Part shown: positions 50,901-62,900 of the stretch, in pieces
Numbering within the stretch: the stretch's first letter is position 1
How the letters are laid out: every line of letters starts with the position of its first letter
Assembly (NCBI GenBank): GCA_013397075.1
Contig: VWZS01000638.1
Coordinates: 384,847-448,846, forward strand
Length of the DNA: 64,000 bases
Direction of reading: 5' to 3'
Source: Rhabdornis inornatus
Lineage: Eukaryota; Chordata; Aves; Passeriformes; Rhabdornithidae
Notes under the pieces: model-generated
Seen by the model: only the letters and a program-made list of their open reading frames with translations
Databases searched by the model: none
Told to the model about the DNA's origin: nothing
Translations under genes and position numbers: made by a program

Positions 50901-53900
50901 GATCCTGGAGAAATTGTAGCTCAAAGAAATAAACATATCAAGATTTTTGTTAGGGAAACCTTTTCCATTTTCCATGGCAATAAATGCAGAGCAATGCTAG
51001 GAAAAATGCAGCTCATCAGCACAGCCACCTTTCAGCTATCTCTGTTCATAATCCTTAGGATCTGAAAGACAGAACTCCTCTAGCCTAATTATCAACTTGC
51101 TAAGGAATTATTTAGAGATCCCAGGCAGATTTAACTTGGGGATATTTCACTTTCAAAATAATGGAGTTACAAGTGGATCTGTAAGAGCACTTGTCTAGGA
51201 AAATGCAGAGGCTCTTCAAGGTTTTAGTAAAGGAAATTAAGTGTTACAGCATCTCCAGGCTGCTGAAGTGAAAGGGAATGTCCTGTTCCCAGATCACAGT
51301 GCCTCCATCCTCTCCCTTCAGATACTTAACTGTATCCATTCATTAAAGCCTCTATCCTCCCAGCTGCTGGAGACAGCGGTGGGCTGAGGAAGTGCTGGGT
51401 ACTCACATTGTGAAGAAGAGGCGTGAATGAATCATTTAGTCTTCGTTGAAAAGGGCAAGCCGGGCACATCCATGTCTCTTTAAAGTAGTTAATCAGTGGG
51501 ATAACCTAAACGTGTACTTACAGGAATATTCCTTTCTGGTTTTTTTTGCTCCTTCCTGCAGGTCCCAAGGGAAGAAGGAGGAAGCTGTAATCTTGCTGCG
51601 GGACTCCATTAAGTACGGCCCAGAGTTTGCAGATGCTTACTCAAGCCTGGCATCACTGTTGGCTGAACAGGTAACAGGGATAGCTCGGTCCTCTGCCTTG
51701 GTGTGCATGCACTGCTGCCCCAGCTGCAGCACCTCCTGCACCCGCCACCCGTGCCTCACTCACACTTGGTGGCAGGCGTGGGTCCATGCTGTCTGCACAG
51801 AGCTCAGGCTGCTCCACAGATGGCTTTTCCAGGATGGGAGGCAACTCATTCGCAGTGAGTAATTACACCCACATGGTGTGGCTCTGAATTAAATCACTGC
51901 TGAAGTTGAAGTTGTGAGTAAATCCCTCTGTGCGGCTATGGCAAAGTCTTAATCCATTGCACCTTGAATGTTGTGACAGCAGGAGAGGCGAGCGCTGAGT
52001 GCTTTCCCTCACACACACACACCTACACAGATAACCTTGAGATTGCCTGATAAATCATTCCAAAGCTAGGGATTGTCACAAACCTGGTGGCCTCTGCAGC
52101 CCAGATTCTGCCCCTTGCACACAAACACACACAGGGATATGGCCCTTGATTACTGTGGAAGATGATCACGAGCAGGGAAGTGGGAAGGCTCCCTGGCTTT
52201 GTGTTGCTCTTAATGAGTGGCTGTTCAATATTTTATTTAACCTCGTTGTTCATGTGCCTCCAGGCCTTATTTGCTGTGCATGGCGCGGGCTGTGCTCTGG
52301 AGGCAGAATTACTCATTTCCTCTCAGGCCTGTTCCCCACGCTCATTACTCAGGCTCTCCCTACTCTCTGTAGTTAGATAATTTATTTCTACAACACCCCT
52401 GTGAGGTGAAATATTGTCCCACAGAGGAAAAGAGAACTCGAGGCACAAAACCCTGGAGTTCAGAAGAGCCATGAGGCATGAGTGCCCACGCTGGGACCAC
52501 CAAGCCCTCCTTTCCTCCACACCTGCAGCAGCAGATGAGGGATGCTGTGCTTTGTGCTGTGGTCCCAGTCTGGGGCTGTGGGGGTGGATGGCAAGGTCCC
52601 TGTAACTGCACAGCTCCAGCACACCTCTGCAAACCTTTTTAAAACTGATACTTTTTCTCCTTCAGTTTTCAGATCTAATTGTTCCATAGCATGGGGTGCC
52701 AAAGCTTTCTTAAAAGGTTGTTGAATATAAATACAGACAAAGCAAAATGGTATCTTTTGCTGTTCTCCATTATTCTAGTTAGTGAAATCCTCTCTCTGTA
52801 AGGGAAGGGGATGAATTTCAGCAAAACTATAGGCAGAGGTATTGTTTAGTCTTCTTTAAGGATGTGGGCACTCTGCGAAACTCACCTATGATATGTGTGA
52901 ATTATTGAAAGATGTTCTATTTTATTTTCCCTTTTAAGAGAATTTCAAATATTATCAATATTATCTGCAGGGATCTCGAAATACAGTGTATGAATTTAAA
53001 GACAAGCCTTGTTGGATGGGAAGTCTGCTTTGAATAAGCCCATCAGTGAAGAGTCTTCTGCAAGTATAGGAAATGAGTCCTCTGCAGTAATACCTGGTTT
53101 TAATATTAATTGAAATTATTAATTAGAACGATCAATAGCACGGTCAGCAGAGCCATAAAACCATTATAGTGTCCTGAGACCTTCTGCCCTAAGCAAATGC
53201 CTTTAGTAAATCCAGCAATAATTCATCTCTCTTACATATGGATTGTTCATCCTCCTGTGACTTGAGTAAATGGCAGGCAGAAAATATAGTTAGTACAATT
53301 TTCTCAGAAAACAGAGATTTTTCTTCAGACTTTTAACACTTTCTCATGTTCAGCCACAGCAGATGCCTACTTGATTGTGCACCTCCTGCCTCACACATTC
53401 ATCATAGTGGCCACAGCAGGGTCTGTCCTACAATACCTGCTGCTGCCCGTGGCTGGGAGCTGCAGAATCACACCCTCCAGGGGTACAGGCAGAAGTTTTT
53501 GTCATCTTCAGCTCAAAGGATGATGACAGGAGCTCATTTTTTCAGTTTTGGGTTTTCCTCTTTGTCTGAGCAATAGCGTTCAAAGATACAGGAGTAGTGC
53601 CTAAAAGTTACAGGAAGTATTTTTTTGTCTCCTTGTGGCCCAGAGACTGTGTCACAGCTGTAGGGATATCTGTGAGGCCAGGCAGTTACAGAATGGCATC
53701 ACAGTGGAGCTCTGGGGAAGGCACCACTGGGTCTCTCTTGCTGGGATGTGATAGAAAGGGACTGAAGTGCCACGTTAAAATAACGTGCATGAGGTGACCG
53801 TGCCCATGACAACTTCTGCTTCTCCGGCTTTGCTCCAAGGCTAAAAGGGAAACATGAGGCCACAGTGAAATAATGCCAGGATTGCCTTGGTCAGTGCTGT

Positions 53901-56900
53901 ACAGCATGTTCCCCCCATATTAAAGGGGATGAATCTGAAACACACCTAAGAGTTACAGGAATTAACCTGTAACTTGATGTAATTGCCCTTTTCTCTCCTT
54001 GACAGCTGATTCTGAAGCCAGAGCTAACATGGAAAAAAACACTGCTGCATTGTATAGAACAGTTTGGCTTGTTTGTGCCTTTTATAAATGCTTGCCCTTC
54101 TGACTGCTCTTTCTGCTTGGAATTGTAACTCAGTTGCAATGTATTGCAGTTTTCCTTGATTTCTGTGATCACTGCAGTGGTGCTGGTAACAGAAATCAAA
54201 CTTTTTTGCTGCCTGTTTTCACATGTAAACACTGGTTCCCCACAGTTTCCCATCTTCCCAGCTTCACTTTCATCCATATTTCGTGCTACTTGCTGGCTCT
54301 TTTCAGGCTCTAGCTTCAACTGATTTTGTGTGTGTGTGTTTCTTAGAAAAGGAAACTTTTTAACCCACTTAGCTGCAGAGGAGAGCCTACTCAGGCATAA
54401 CCAAACTGAAAAACTGAGCCTTATGAAAAACAGACCTAAAACCCTGGAGTTCAACTGAAAGATTCTCATATGCATAATTTTTAAAATATCATAAAAATCT
54501 CATACATTTTTTATGCCAGCCTTCTGAGTTTTGTGAGGTTGATGAATGTTTCATGAAGGTCTGGGAGTGGCATTATTAAGTGTTAATGAAAATGAAGCCT
54601 TGATGAACTTAGAGCTCTATTTCTGCTAAGAGGAAAGGCTGTGAGGAGGGAAAGCTCTGGCAGGAATAGCAGGTTCCACCCTTGCCATTTTCTGACTGTG
54701 CTTAATGCAAACACTTTGTTAGACTGGGAAATGAGCCTGAGACATGCAGGGTCAGGATGTGCGGTTCCAAAAAAGCAATGCAACCATGATAAAAGTGCTA
54801 AAAGTGCTCAATATTGGTGAATATTTTGACATGAAACACTCTAATCCAGTTTAACACAGCCCTTCCTTGCTTTAAAAATTTGGTTTATGATCAGTAAATA
54901 AAATAAGCTGACATACGTGCATAAAAAGCTACATTCATTCGCTGAAAATTAAAAGCAGAGGAAAATAAAGTAATACATAAATCTTGGAAAACATGCACGA
55001 AAAAATTGCTCTTCAATTTAGTCAGTTCTGATGATCACTACACTTTTCCTGACTCTGCAGGATAATGTTGTCAAATTCACATCAATTTATCCAAAATTTC
55101 CAAAGTTAAGCACTTTTTAAAAACGTGTTTCTGTTCTTTATGCCACACTTAACTTCTTTGCTGGCTGACCTTTATCATGTAAATGTGAAGGGACTTAACT
55201 GTGGCAAACTGTGTGATTCTACGATCAAGTCATACTCTTTCAGTGCAATTGATTCCAGCTCTCCAGTTCTGAAACAGGAGGTGAGAAAAGAGTCCTCACA
55301 TTAAGCAGCTGTGGAGCAAAAGCTGCTGTCAGGTACAGATTTTAAATCCAGGGAAAGCCCAGGGGGCTCTGGCATTTGCAGGCTTTGAGGAGAATCCATA
55401 GCTGGGAGCGGACGAACCTCTTATTTCAGTGTGGATGCACTCCCGAGCGTGGGAGCTCCAGGCCCTCCTCAGTGAAGAGCCAGTTGGCTGCTTTCGCTTG
55501 GGAGCTTCGTCAGGAGGCTGTGGAGTTTGTTGCTGTAGGGCTGTGCTGCTCGGTGGAAAGGGAAGAATTGAGAAAAGCGTCTTTGGTGCTGGAGGCTTGC
55601 CTGACACCCCTCTGCACTGTGCTTGTCTCTTCTGTTCACAGCCTCCTTCCACAAACACACCCGACAGCCAAGCTCTGAGAGTAGGGGGGAAGGAAGGCAC
55701 CCATGCTGGTGAGCAGTGAGCACACATGGTCTGACTGGAGGGAAGTGGAAACCTTTATAAATCGCTCTTTGATCCAAGGAGAAACCTGATTCTTGTTTCA
55801 GGACCGGGCTGCCCATAGCTCAGGCTAGACAGAACCCAGCCAGTAGGACGCTTTCTGTAGGCAGGGTGTTCCCAAAGAAAAGATCTGTATTTTCTAGAAA
55901 TGTTCACGACCAGCAAACCTCCCTGAAATCTATGCAAAATGAGAACTCAGGGCATCTGGGCAATCAGCATGGTGGCATGTTCCATCAGTCCCAGCGAACT
56001 ACACCTCACACACTGACAATGCCTGGTTTTAATCCAAATCTGTCAGATTTCCCCCACTCTTTTGCCACCCTCTGTCTTTCTCCAGCTTCCTTTATCCCCT
56101 TGCACTCGCTCCCTAGCCATCACACACAACAAGCTTTCATTCCTTGTATTTTCCTCCCTGCTTAAGGAAAGAACAGCAGAGCTCCAGAGGGGAAAAGTTA
56201 GTCAGTGAGATGCTCATTAAACAAATAAATTAGAGCATATCAGCTCCCAGATGACAGTTATTTCACAACAGAGCCAACCCAATCCCTGTTGCTGTGTTTT
56301 TCCTGGCTGGGCATGTGCCCAGCTGGGGGCTCACTGGTATTGCACAGGCACCACCTTTTCCAGGTGTTTCACGGGTAGCAAAGGCATGGGGGAAAGCTGT
56401 CTGAATTGCTCTGGGATACCAGATAGCAGCTGTATCACATCCATGCCATGGGGTAAAATTTTGGCCCCTTGGAAGGTGGGATGGGTGTGGATTCCCCAGC
56501 TTCCCATGCAGCGAGGGACTTGTCACAGAATGCAGGTGTGCAGTAAATGGTGCGGAATCTTTCTGCCATGGCTAAGAAATCTCCTTCTCTTTCAAGGAAC
56601 GGCTTAAGGAAGCTGAGGAGGTCTATAAGGCTGGCATAGAGAATTGTCCAGAGAGCTCCGATCTGCATAACAACTACGGTGTTTTCCTGGTTGATACCGG
56701 TAAGTGAGAGGGAGCAAGGGATTTTTCCCTCTCTGCCTTCTTTGCTTTGATTTATTTTGTTCAGCAGTACACATCTAAAAGAGTGTCAAAAGCTTCCAAG
56801 GCAATAGATGTGCCTCCATGGTAGCTTGGAAATAAATATCCCTGTGCTGCTGAGAGGGCACAGCGCACTGGAATTTGTAATCAGGCAGGCACTGTGCAGC

Positions 56901-59900
56901 AGGAGCATTCAGCCCCGCTGTTCCCTTCAGTGTTTCTCACCATATTCACACAGGCAGTTGCCCTCTTCAGTGTGAGCTGGGTAGCACCCTGACAGTACTG
57001 CCTTTTTTCCAGCAAGGCATGGCCACATCAAATCACAGGCACACAAATGGATTGTTATGGTCTCTGATCCATGTGCAGCCCCACTTTCTAACAAAGCAGC
57101 TCTTTGACTGTAAGGCTTGAGTGCTACCACTATAGAAAGTAACATGGCTTTTAAACCACAATCATCTGTGAAAACAAGACCTGTGGGGCAAATTGTTTTT
57201 TGAGGAGCTCTGTAATGGAATCCTTTTTTTTCTGGGTTTATGGTTCTCATCCAACTTCCTTGGCACTTTCTGGCATTCACATAACAACAACAGAAACGTC
57301 ACTTTAATTGCCACCTTTTATTGACAGCTTTATAAGCAAGGCTAAGTTTGACAAATGACTAGTGGACACTGACTGTTGTCTCACTGTGATCCTTCCAGAG
57401 CAGAGCCAAGACTCAGTGATGAAATAGTGTAGGCTTGAAGTATGTGGTTGCCATCCATTCTTTCCCCATCACATGTGCCCAGCTCCAGTGGTGCTTGGGA
57501 AGAAGGGACAATGGTGTCTGTAAGTCTGCAACTGGCTTCTGAGCTGACACTTGGCCGTCACTCTTCTGTAGTGCCAGTGTGAAACAAATACAAAACCAGA
57601 ATCAGTATTCATAATCAAAAGGCATCATGGCATTAGCAAAAGAGGTTCAGGTTCTGCATTTAGGCCCTGGCAAAATTCAAGCTTGCAAATAATAAAAATT
57701 CCTGAGTAATTTCCCTCTGATTTTGTACTCAGCTTTGCTTGCCAACCCAGATAAACTGTCCTATTCCTGCCAAAATTTGTGGTTCAAATGTAGTGCAGAG
57801 CACTTTCTGGTTTTTGTAGTTGTGTACTCTGCCAAAGTCAAAACTATCATTTCCTGGTTTACTCCTATGCTTCCCTACAGACAAACAACTGGAAAAAATC
57901 CCACTGACTTTTGATACTTGGGGCATGATGTGTCAATAACCCTCCTAGAGACATGACAAGGCGTGAAGGAAGTGGCTGGTGGTGAGCCTGTCACAGGCTG
58001 TGCTCTTCGCCGGTGGCACAGGGAGATGCTGTGAAGCACCATGCCAATTAACTTGCAGGATTTTGTGCAACAAGCCTCCAGCAAGTGTTGGCTCTGGGGA
58101 GCCACAACTCCAGACAGCTCTGCAGTGGTCACAGACCTCCAGTGTGTCTCCCTTAATGATGCACATTACCCCTGTGTACTGAGCAGGGGAGGCGCTGGCT
58201 GGCTGAGGGACTGAAGTGCATGCACAGCTGCTTCCCAGGGTGTTTTGTAGATATAATTTTCAAAAACATCTGCCTGCTCAGTGGTGGGGAAAGATCGAGG
58301 CTGCTGCTGGATGTTTTGAAAAAGTCATACCTTGAACAACACGTCCTCAGCCTTGGGTGAATCTTGAACACTTTTAAACCTCTCCACAGACGTTCCTCCT
58401 CACTCCCTTAAAGGAGATGCTGAGATGTGTCCATGTTTCTTTTAAGTTACGTAGATTGTCTCAGAAAAATCAAACTAGATCTGTGAAGCTATGAAAACAA
58501 AATTCCCACAGCAGCGTGTGCAGTGCCCCAACATGGCATTGGCTGTTTTTGAGATCTGTTTTCCAGCTCAAAATGGAATTAAATACATTGTGAAGTGAAT
58601 CAGTTTAAAAAATGCCAACGCTGAAAAGCTTTGTTGGTGGACAAAGCTATTTGAGTATTGGTTTTCATCAGGAGATTATCTGGTCTGGAGTTTGCAACCC
58701 AATTAAATGAGCCCTGGGATTAAAATGCAGTATTTACATTGCTGAAATGCTGGAACTTTATACTTTTACTATCATTTAGCTAAATGAAAATACATTATTA
58801 AAAGTAGAACTTTATGCATTGGGGTATAGATTTCAGGTGCATTGATTTTGCACCTCTCTTTTTGCTTGTATTTTGTTATAGTGCTTGGTGATGTCATGGG
58901 CTGCAGGATCTTGCACATTTTCACACAGTGAAGCAGTGCCACCCAATGGCTCCTATGCAGCACAGAGATGGTGCCTGCGTGCTCCAAAATAGGCACCTTG
59001 ACACCTCTCCCCTGGGATTTATTGCCCTGAGTGGGAATTAGCTGGTCCCTGGCAGCTACTCCCAGTCCTGTTGAGCAATACGGAGTCTGAGCTGGGGCTC
59101 AGAGCAACACAGCAGAGGTGGAAGGAATAATCTCTGTTTGGAGAGAGCTGAAACTATTTGCAGTTGTGGTGGGGAATACTGGGAGGCTTGTTCTTCATTC
59201 TTCATTGCCCATTTCTCTAGTGGGCCAGGGTGAAAGGATGCTCCAGCAGGAAATGGCACATATGCCCCAGCCCCTTCTCTGAGGTGGGCTCTGTCCTTAG
59301 CACAGGGGTTGTGTTCCCACTGCTGCATGATCAAGAGAGTGCTTTCAGTCAGGAGTCATCTTGTTGTGACTGTATCCTCAATTTGCAAAAAATCCACCCC
59401 TAGAAAATCTATTTCTCATGACCATCTCTGAATATCGGGGCCTAAATATTAGTTTGGACAGCAATTTCTCTTACACTTAGATTCAAAATTTCTCTTACTC
59501 TTAGACTCAAAATGCTGAGGCAGTATTTCTTTATCAAAATGTTTCCATGCATAGAGCAATAGAAGAATGAAAGCCAGAACATTACTGTGTGCTGAGTTTG
59601 AGACGGTGTTTTTCTGCTGCACAAGGCTTTTTCTGGTTTAATGGCTGTTTTCCTCTCCAGGGTCTCCCGAGAGAGCCATGTCCCACTACAGGCAGGCCAT
59701 CCTCCTGAGCCCCACTCACCACGTGGCCATGGTGAACCTGGGCAGGCTTCACCGCTCCCTGGGGCAGAACAAGGAGGCTGAGGTGTGGTACAAGAGGTGA
59801 GGATTTGGGGTGGGAGACAGAGGGTTTCCTCCTGCCCCTGTATGACTTGCTCTGCTAAAGAGTCTCTGATATGCAGATCTGTCAGTGCATGCGTGAGGTT

Positions 59901-62900
59901 TCCTCCCTTCACTCTCCATCTGTTTGGAGCTAGATTTGGCTATTTTTGGGGAGTGCTTGGAAAGGCAGCATGGGCTCTGGCAGTGTTGATTTCCCTGGAC
60001 TATTCCCAAGCCCCCAGGATGGACACTGCTGCTTTTGGCTGAGGAATGCTCTGATGATAAAGTTGGAGGTTTCTCGGTGGCAGGAGCAGGCTGTATTACC
60101 ACAACTCCCCCCCTGCTTGAAGGTGGTCTGTGGTTGCTGCAGTAAGTCACAAGTGCTGCACAGCTCACCTCCAAACCCTTGGCATGATTAGGAACTCTGG
60201 CCCTTTCCAACAGTGTTCCGGCAGTCAGGCTCTGTCTCCTGGTATGCAGCAGGACGGATTGGGTGGGAGTATTTTTGCCTTCTTTTTGGCGTATGGTTTG
60301 TGCTCACATTCCCCAGGTTTCATCACTGTCAACCACCCCCACCCCTGCTGCAGGCTCATGGGTACTTTGGAGGTGGCTCCTTCTCCTTCTGAGGTGGCTA
60401 GACGGATTACTGCTGTGGGCATATTCCCTAACAATGGCTCTCAGCAAGTTCTGCAACACAGATGGGTTCAAGAAGGGACGCCAATGTCTTTCATCCTTAA
60501 TTGCTAGACAGAAGTCTGTGAAGTGTCAAAGGGAGGTGGCACTAAATACCTGGGATGGATATTAATTCCCCTGGATTCCAGGGAAAGGAGGTTCCGAATT
60601 GCCTGCGGGGTAGTGAATTCTGCTTGTGTGGTGAGAGACCTACATTAATTTCTACAGGTGGAAATAACTCTTAGTGATAATTGAAATGAGCTGCACAGTG
60701 GGAACCTACTCTTTGTAACTTGTAGGTGGTTTGTGATGTACTACAGGTATAACATTCTTAATTTTGATTGTACTATATTTAGTGGTTCATAGTCAAATTA
60801 TACATCAAGATATGAAGATGATGATGACGATCCCTCCCCAGAACTTGAAATTTGTGCTTCTCAGGTTGGGATGGTGCAGAGCTTTGGTTCTCCATCCCGG
60901 CACAAGCCCACCTCTCTCTTCCACTTTGCTTCTCACACGACCTTGAAGCATTCCTTTTTCCCAAACTCCAGGGCACTGAAGGTATCCCGGAAGGCTGAGA
61001 TCCTGTCCCCGCTGGGGGCTCTGTATTACAACACAGGGCGATACGAAGAAGCGCTGCAGGTTTACAGGGAAGCGGCAGCACTGCAGCCTTCCAACAAGGA
61101 CATCCGACTGGCACTGGTGAGCGTGGGGCCAGGGCAGGGCCGCCACAGGAGAGCAGCTGGGTGCAGCCCAGCATGTGACAGAGGGCTGAGCTTTTCAAGA
61201 TCGTAACACTTGATAATGTGGCTCTGTTATAGGCTCAGGTTTTGGCGATGATGGGGCGGACGAAGGAAGCCGAGAAGATGACGAACCATATCCTTAATGA
61301 GGATGCAGAGTGTTTGGAGTGCTACCGCCTTCTGTCAGCCATCTACAGCAAGCAGGAGCTCTATGCCAAGGTACCATGGCATGGGATACCCTTGTCCCAA
61401 GGGCTCACACACAGAGCTCAGGTTGAATTTTACACTCCATCTCTCTGGGGATGTGTCATGTGTGCCTCAGCACACATTCAGTTGATTATTTCTTCACTAA
61501 AACCTTCAGTTTATCTACATACTAAGACTGAAGCTAAGCAGTGTGGTTTTCTTATCGCTTACACCTCCTGCTGCTGTCAGCCCCACTGCTCATCAGCCCT
61601 AGGCATTTAAAAATCTCATTTCCCTGTGTGTTAATGATGTAGGACAAACAAGGGAAGGAGGAAGATGATTCTTATGCTGGGAGTCCATAGTGGCGAGGAA
61701 AGAATTAGGAGTGGGAAGGCACTGAATGGAAGGCACACAATGTCCTCTTGCTTTTTCACAGGCACTTGAAGCTATAGAAAAAGCGCTTCAGCTAAAACCA
61801 AAGGATCCAAAAGTCATATCAGAGCTCTTTTTCACTAAAGGAAACCAGCTAAGAGAACAGAATCTCCTTGACAAGGCTTTTGAGGTATGACTGCTCTGAG
61901 ACCTACTGGTGGTTTCATAGGCTAAAAGATAGAGTTTGCTCATTGTGTGTGAAACTCCGTGGTGCATACACCCTTGGCTGTTGGCCTTAGGAGCTCAGAG
62001 GCCGTCACTGGTACAGAGAATGCTAAGAGGCAGCTAACTTTAACACACTTAATTGCAACCTTTTTCCTCATTCCTGTATGAAAATACTGCTCCCTGCTCT
62101 GAGAGGTTAAGTACAGAGTTATGGTGGAATTGACTCTTGCTCCATGCAGCCACAACCCCTCTTGGTGACAGTGACCAACTCCAGGTGGCTCAGCTAGAAG
62201 CTTGGGGTCCTGTGAGAGCTCACCATGTTGTTATATCTCACCTCAGAAGCCAGTAACTGAGAGATTGACATCTCCTGTGAAGCAGGATGGTTGGTAGCTC
62301 AGAAATTATGTTAGCATTGATAATAGTACAGAAACAACCTTGTCTAGTGGAAGGTATCACTGCCTGTAGGAGGGGAGCTGAAAGTAGATAATCTTTAAAG
62401 TCCTTCCCAACCCAAACCATTCCATTATTCTCTGATTCTTTCATTTTCTCTGATTCAGAAAATATTATTTGGACTGTTCTGAATATTTTCAGTATCCCTA
62501 GAGATGTTTAATCCTGATTTGAAAATCCTTTCCTGTTGTGACAATGTAAAAACAGTGCTGTTTGACAGACTCCAGAGGGTCCTAATTGCTTCTTCTCCCA
62601 CACTCAATGGCAGTGGGGAGGGAAAGCACTGCCCTCAGGTCCTTGTGGAGCCTCCACACAAGTGGCTGTACCAGAGTCTGCCACCAGCTCCAAATGAAAG
62701 CTTTGCAGATAAAGAGCAACCACATGGTTTGTAGTTGGCAGGCATTGTGTTTGGCGTTGTCTAAGGAAATGACCTTGATGTGCAGGAGACCCCAGTGGTG
62801 CAGGGGGCTGGGACAGGGTCACAGGTGTGGCTTCTCTCAGAGTGCAGGAAAAGCACACATTGGCAGGGAAAACCTGTGAGATGAACTGAGCCATGAAGCA

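Larger units (their letters stand above)
45174..51561 (+). other. TMTC1 intron, 6.4 kb
   Basis: The donor is gtaagtt and the acceptor ccttcctgcag at 51561. No exon is seen. Recognisable contents are a POU/RUNX-like motif pair (45802-45826), an AT microsatellite (47301-47338), a 13-bp-arm hairpin (48130-48184), an antisense CR1 (49069-49360) and a perfect 40-bp tandem duplication (49811-49890). Confidence 0.87.

Noticed and set aside
55215..55235. TGTGATTCTACGATC, resembling a CR1 terminal repeat
   Set aside because: It is a single short match with no further CR1 sequence beside it, too little to call an element.
60779..61198. 139-codon minus-strand frame overlapping a TMTC1 exon
   Set aside because: It is an antisense shadow of the GC-rich exon 60972-61116 with no independent support.
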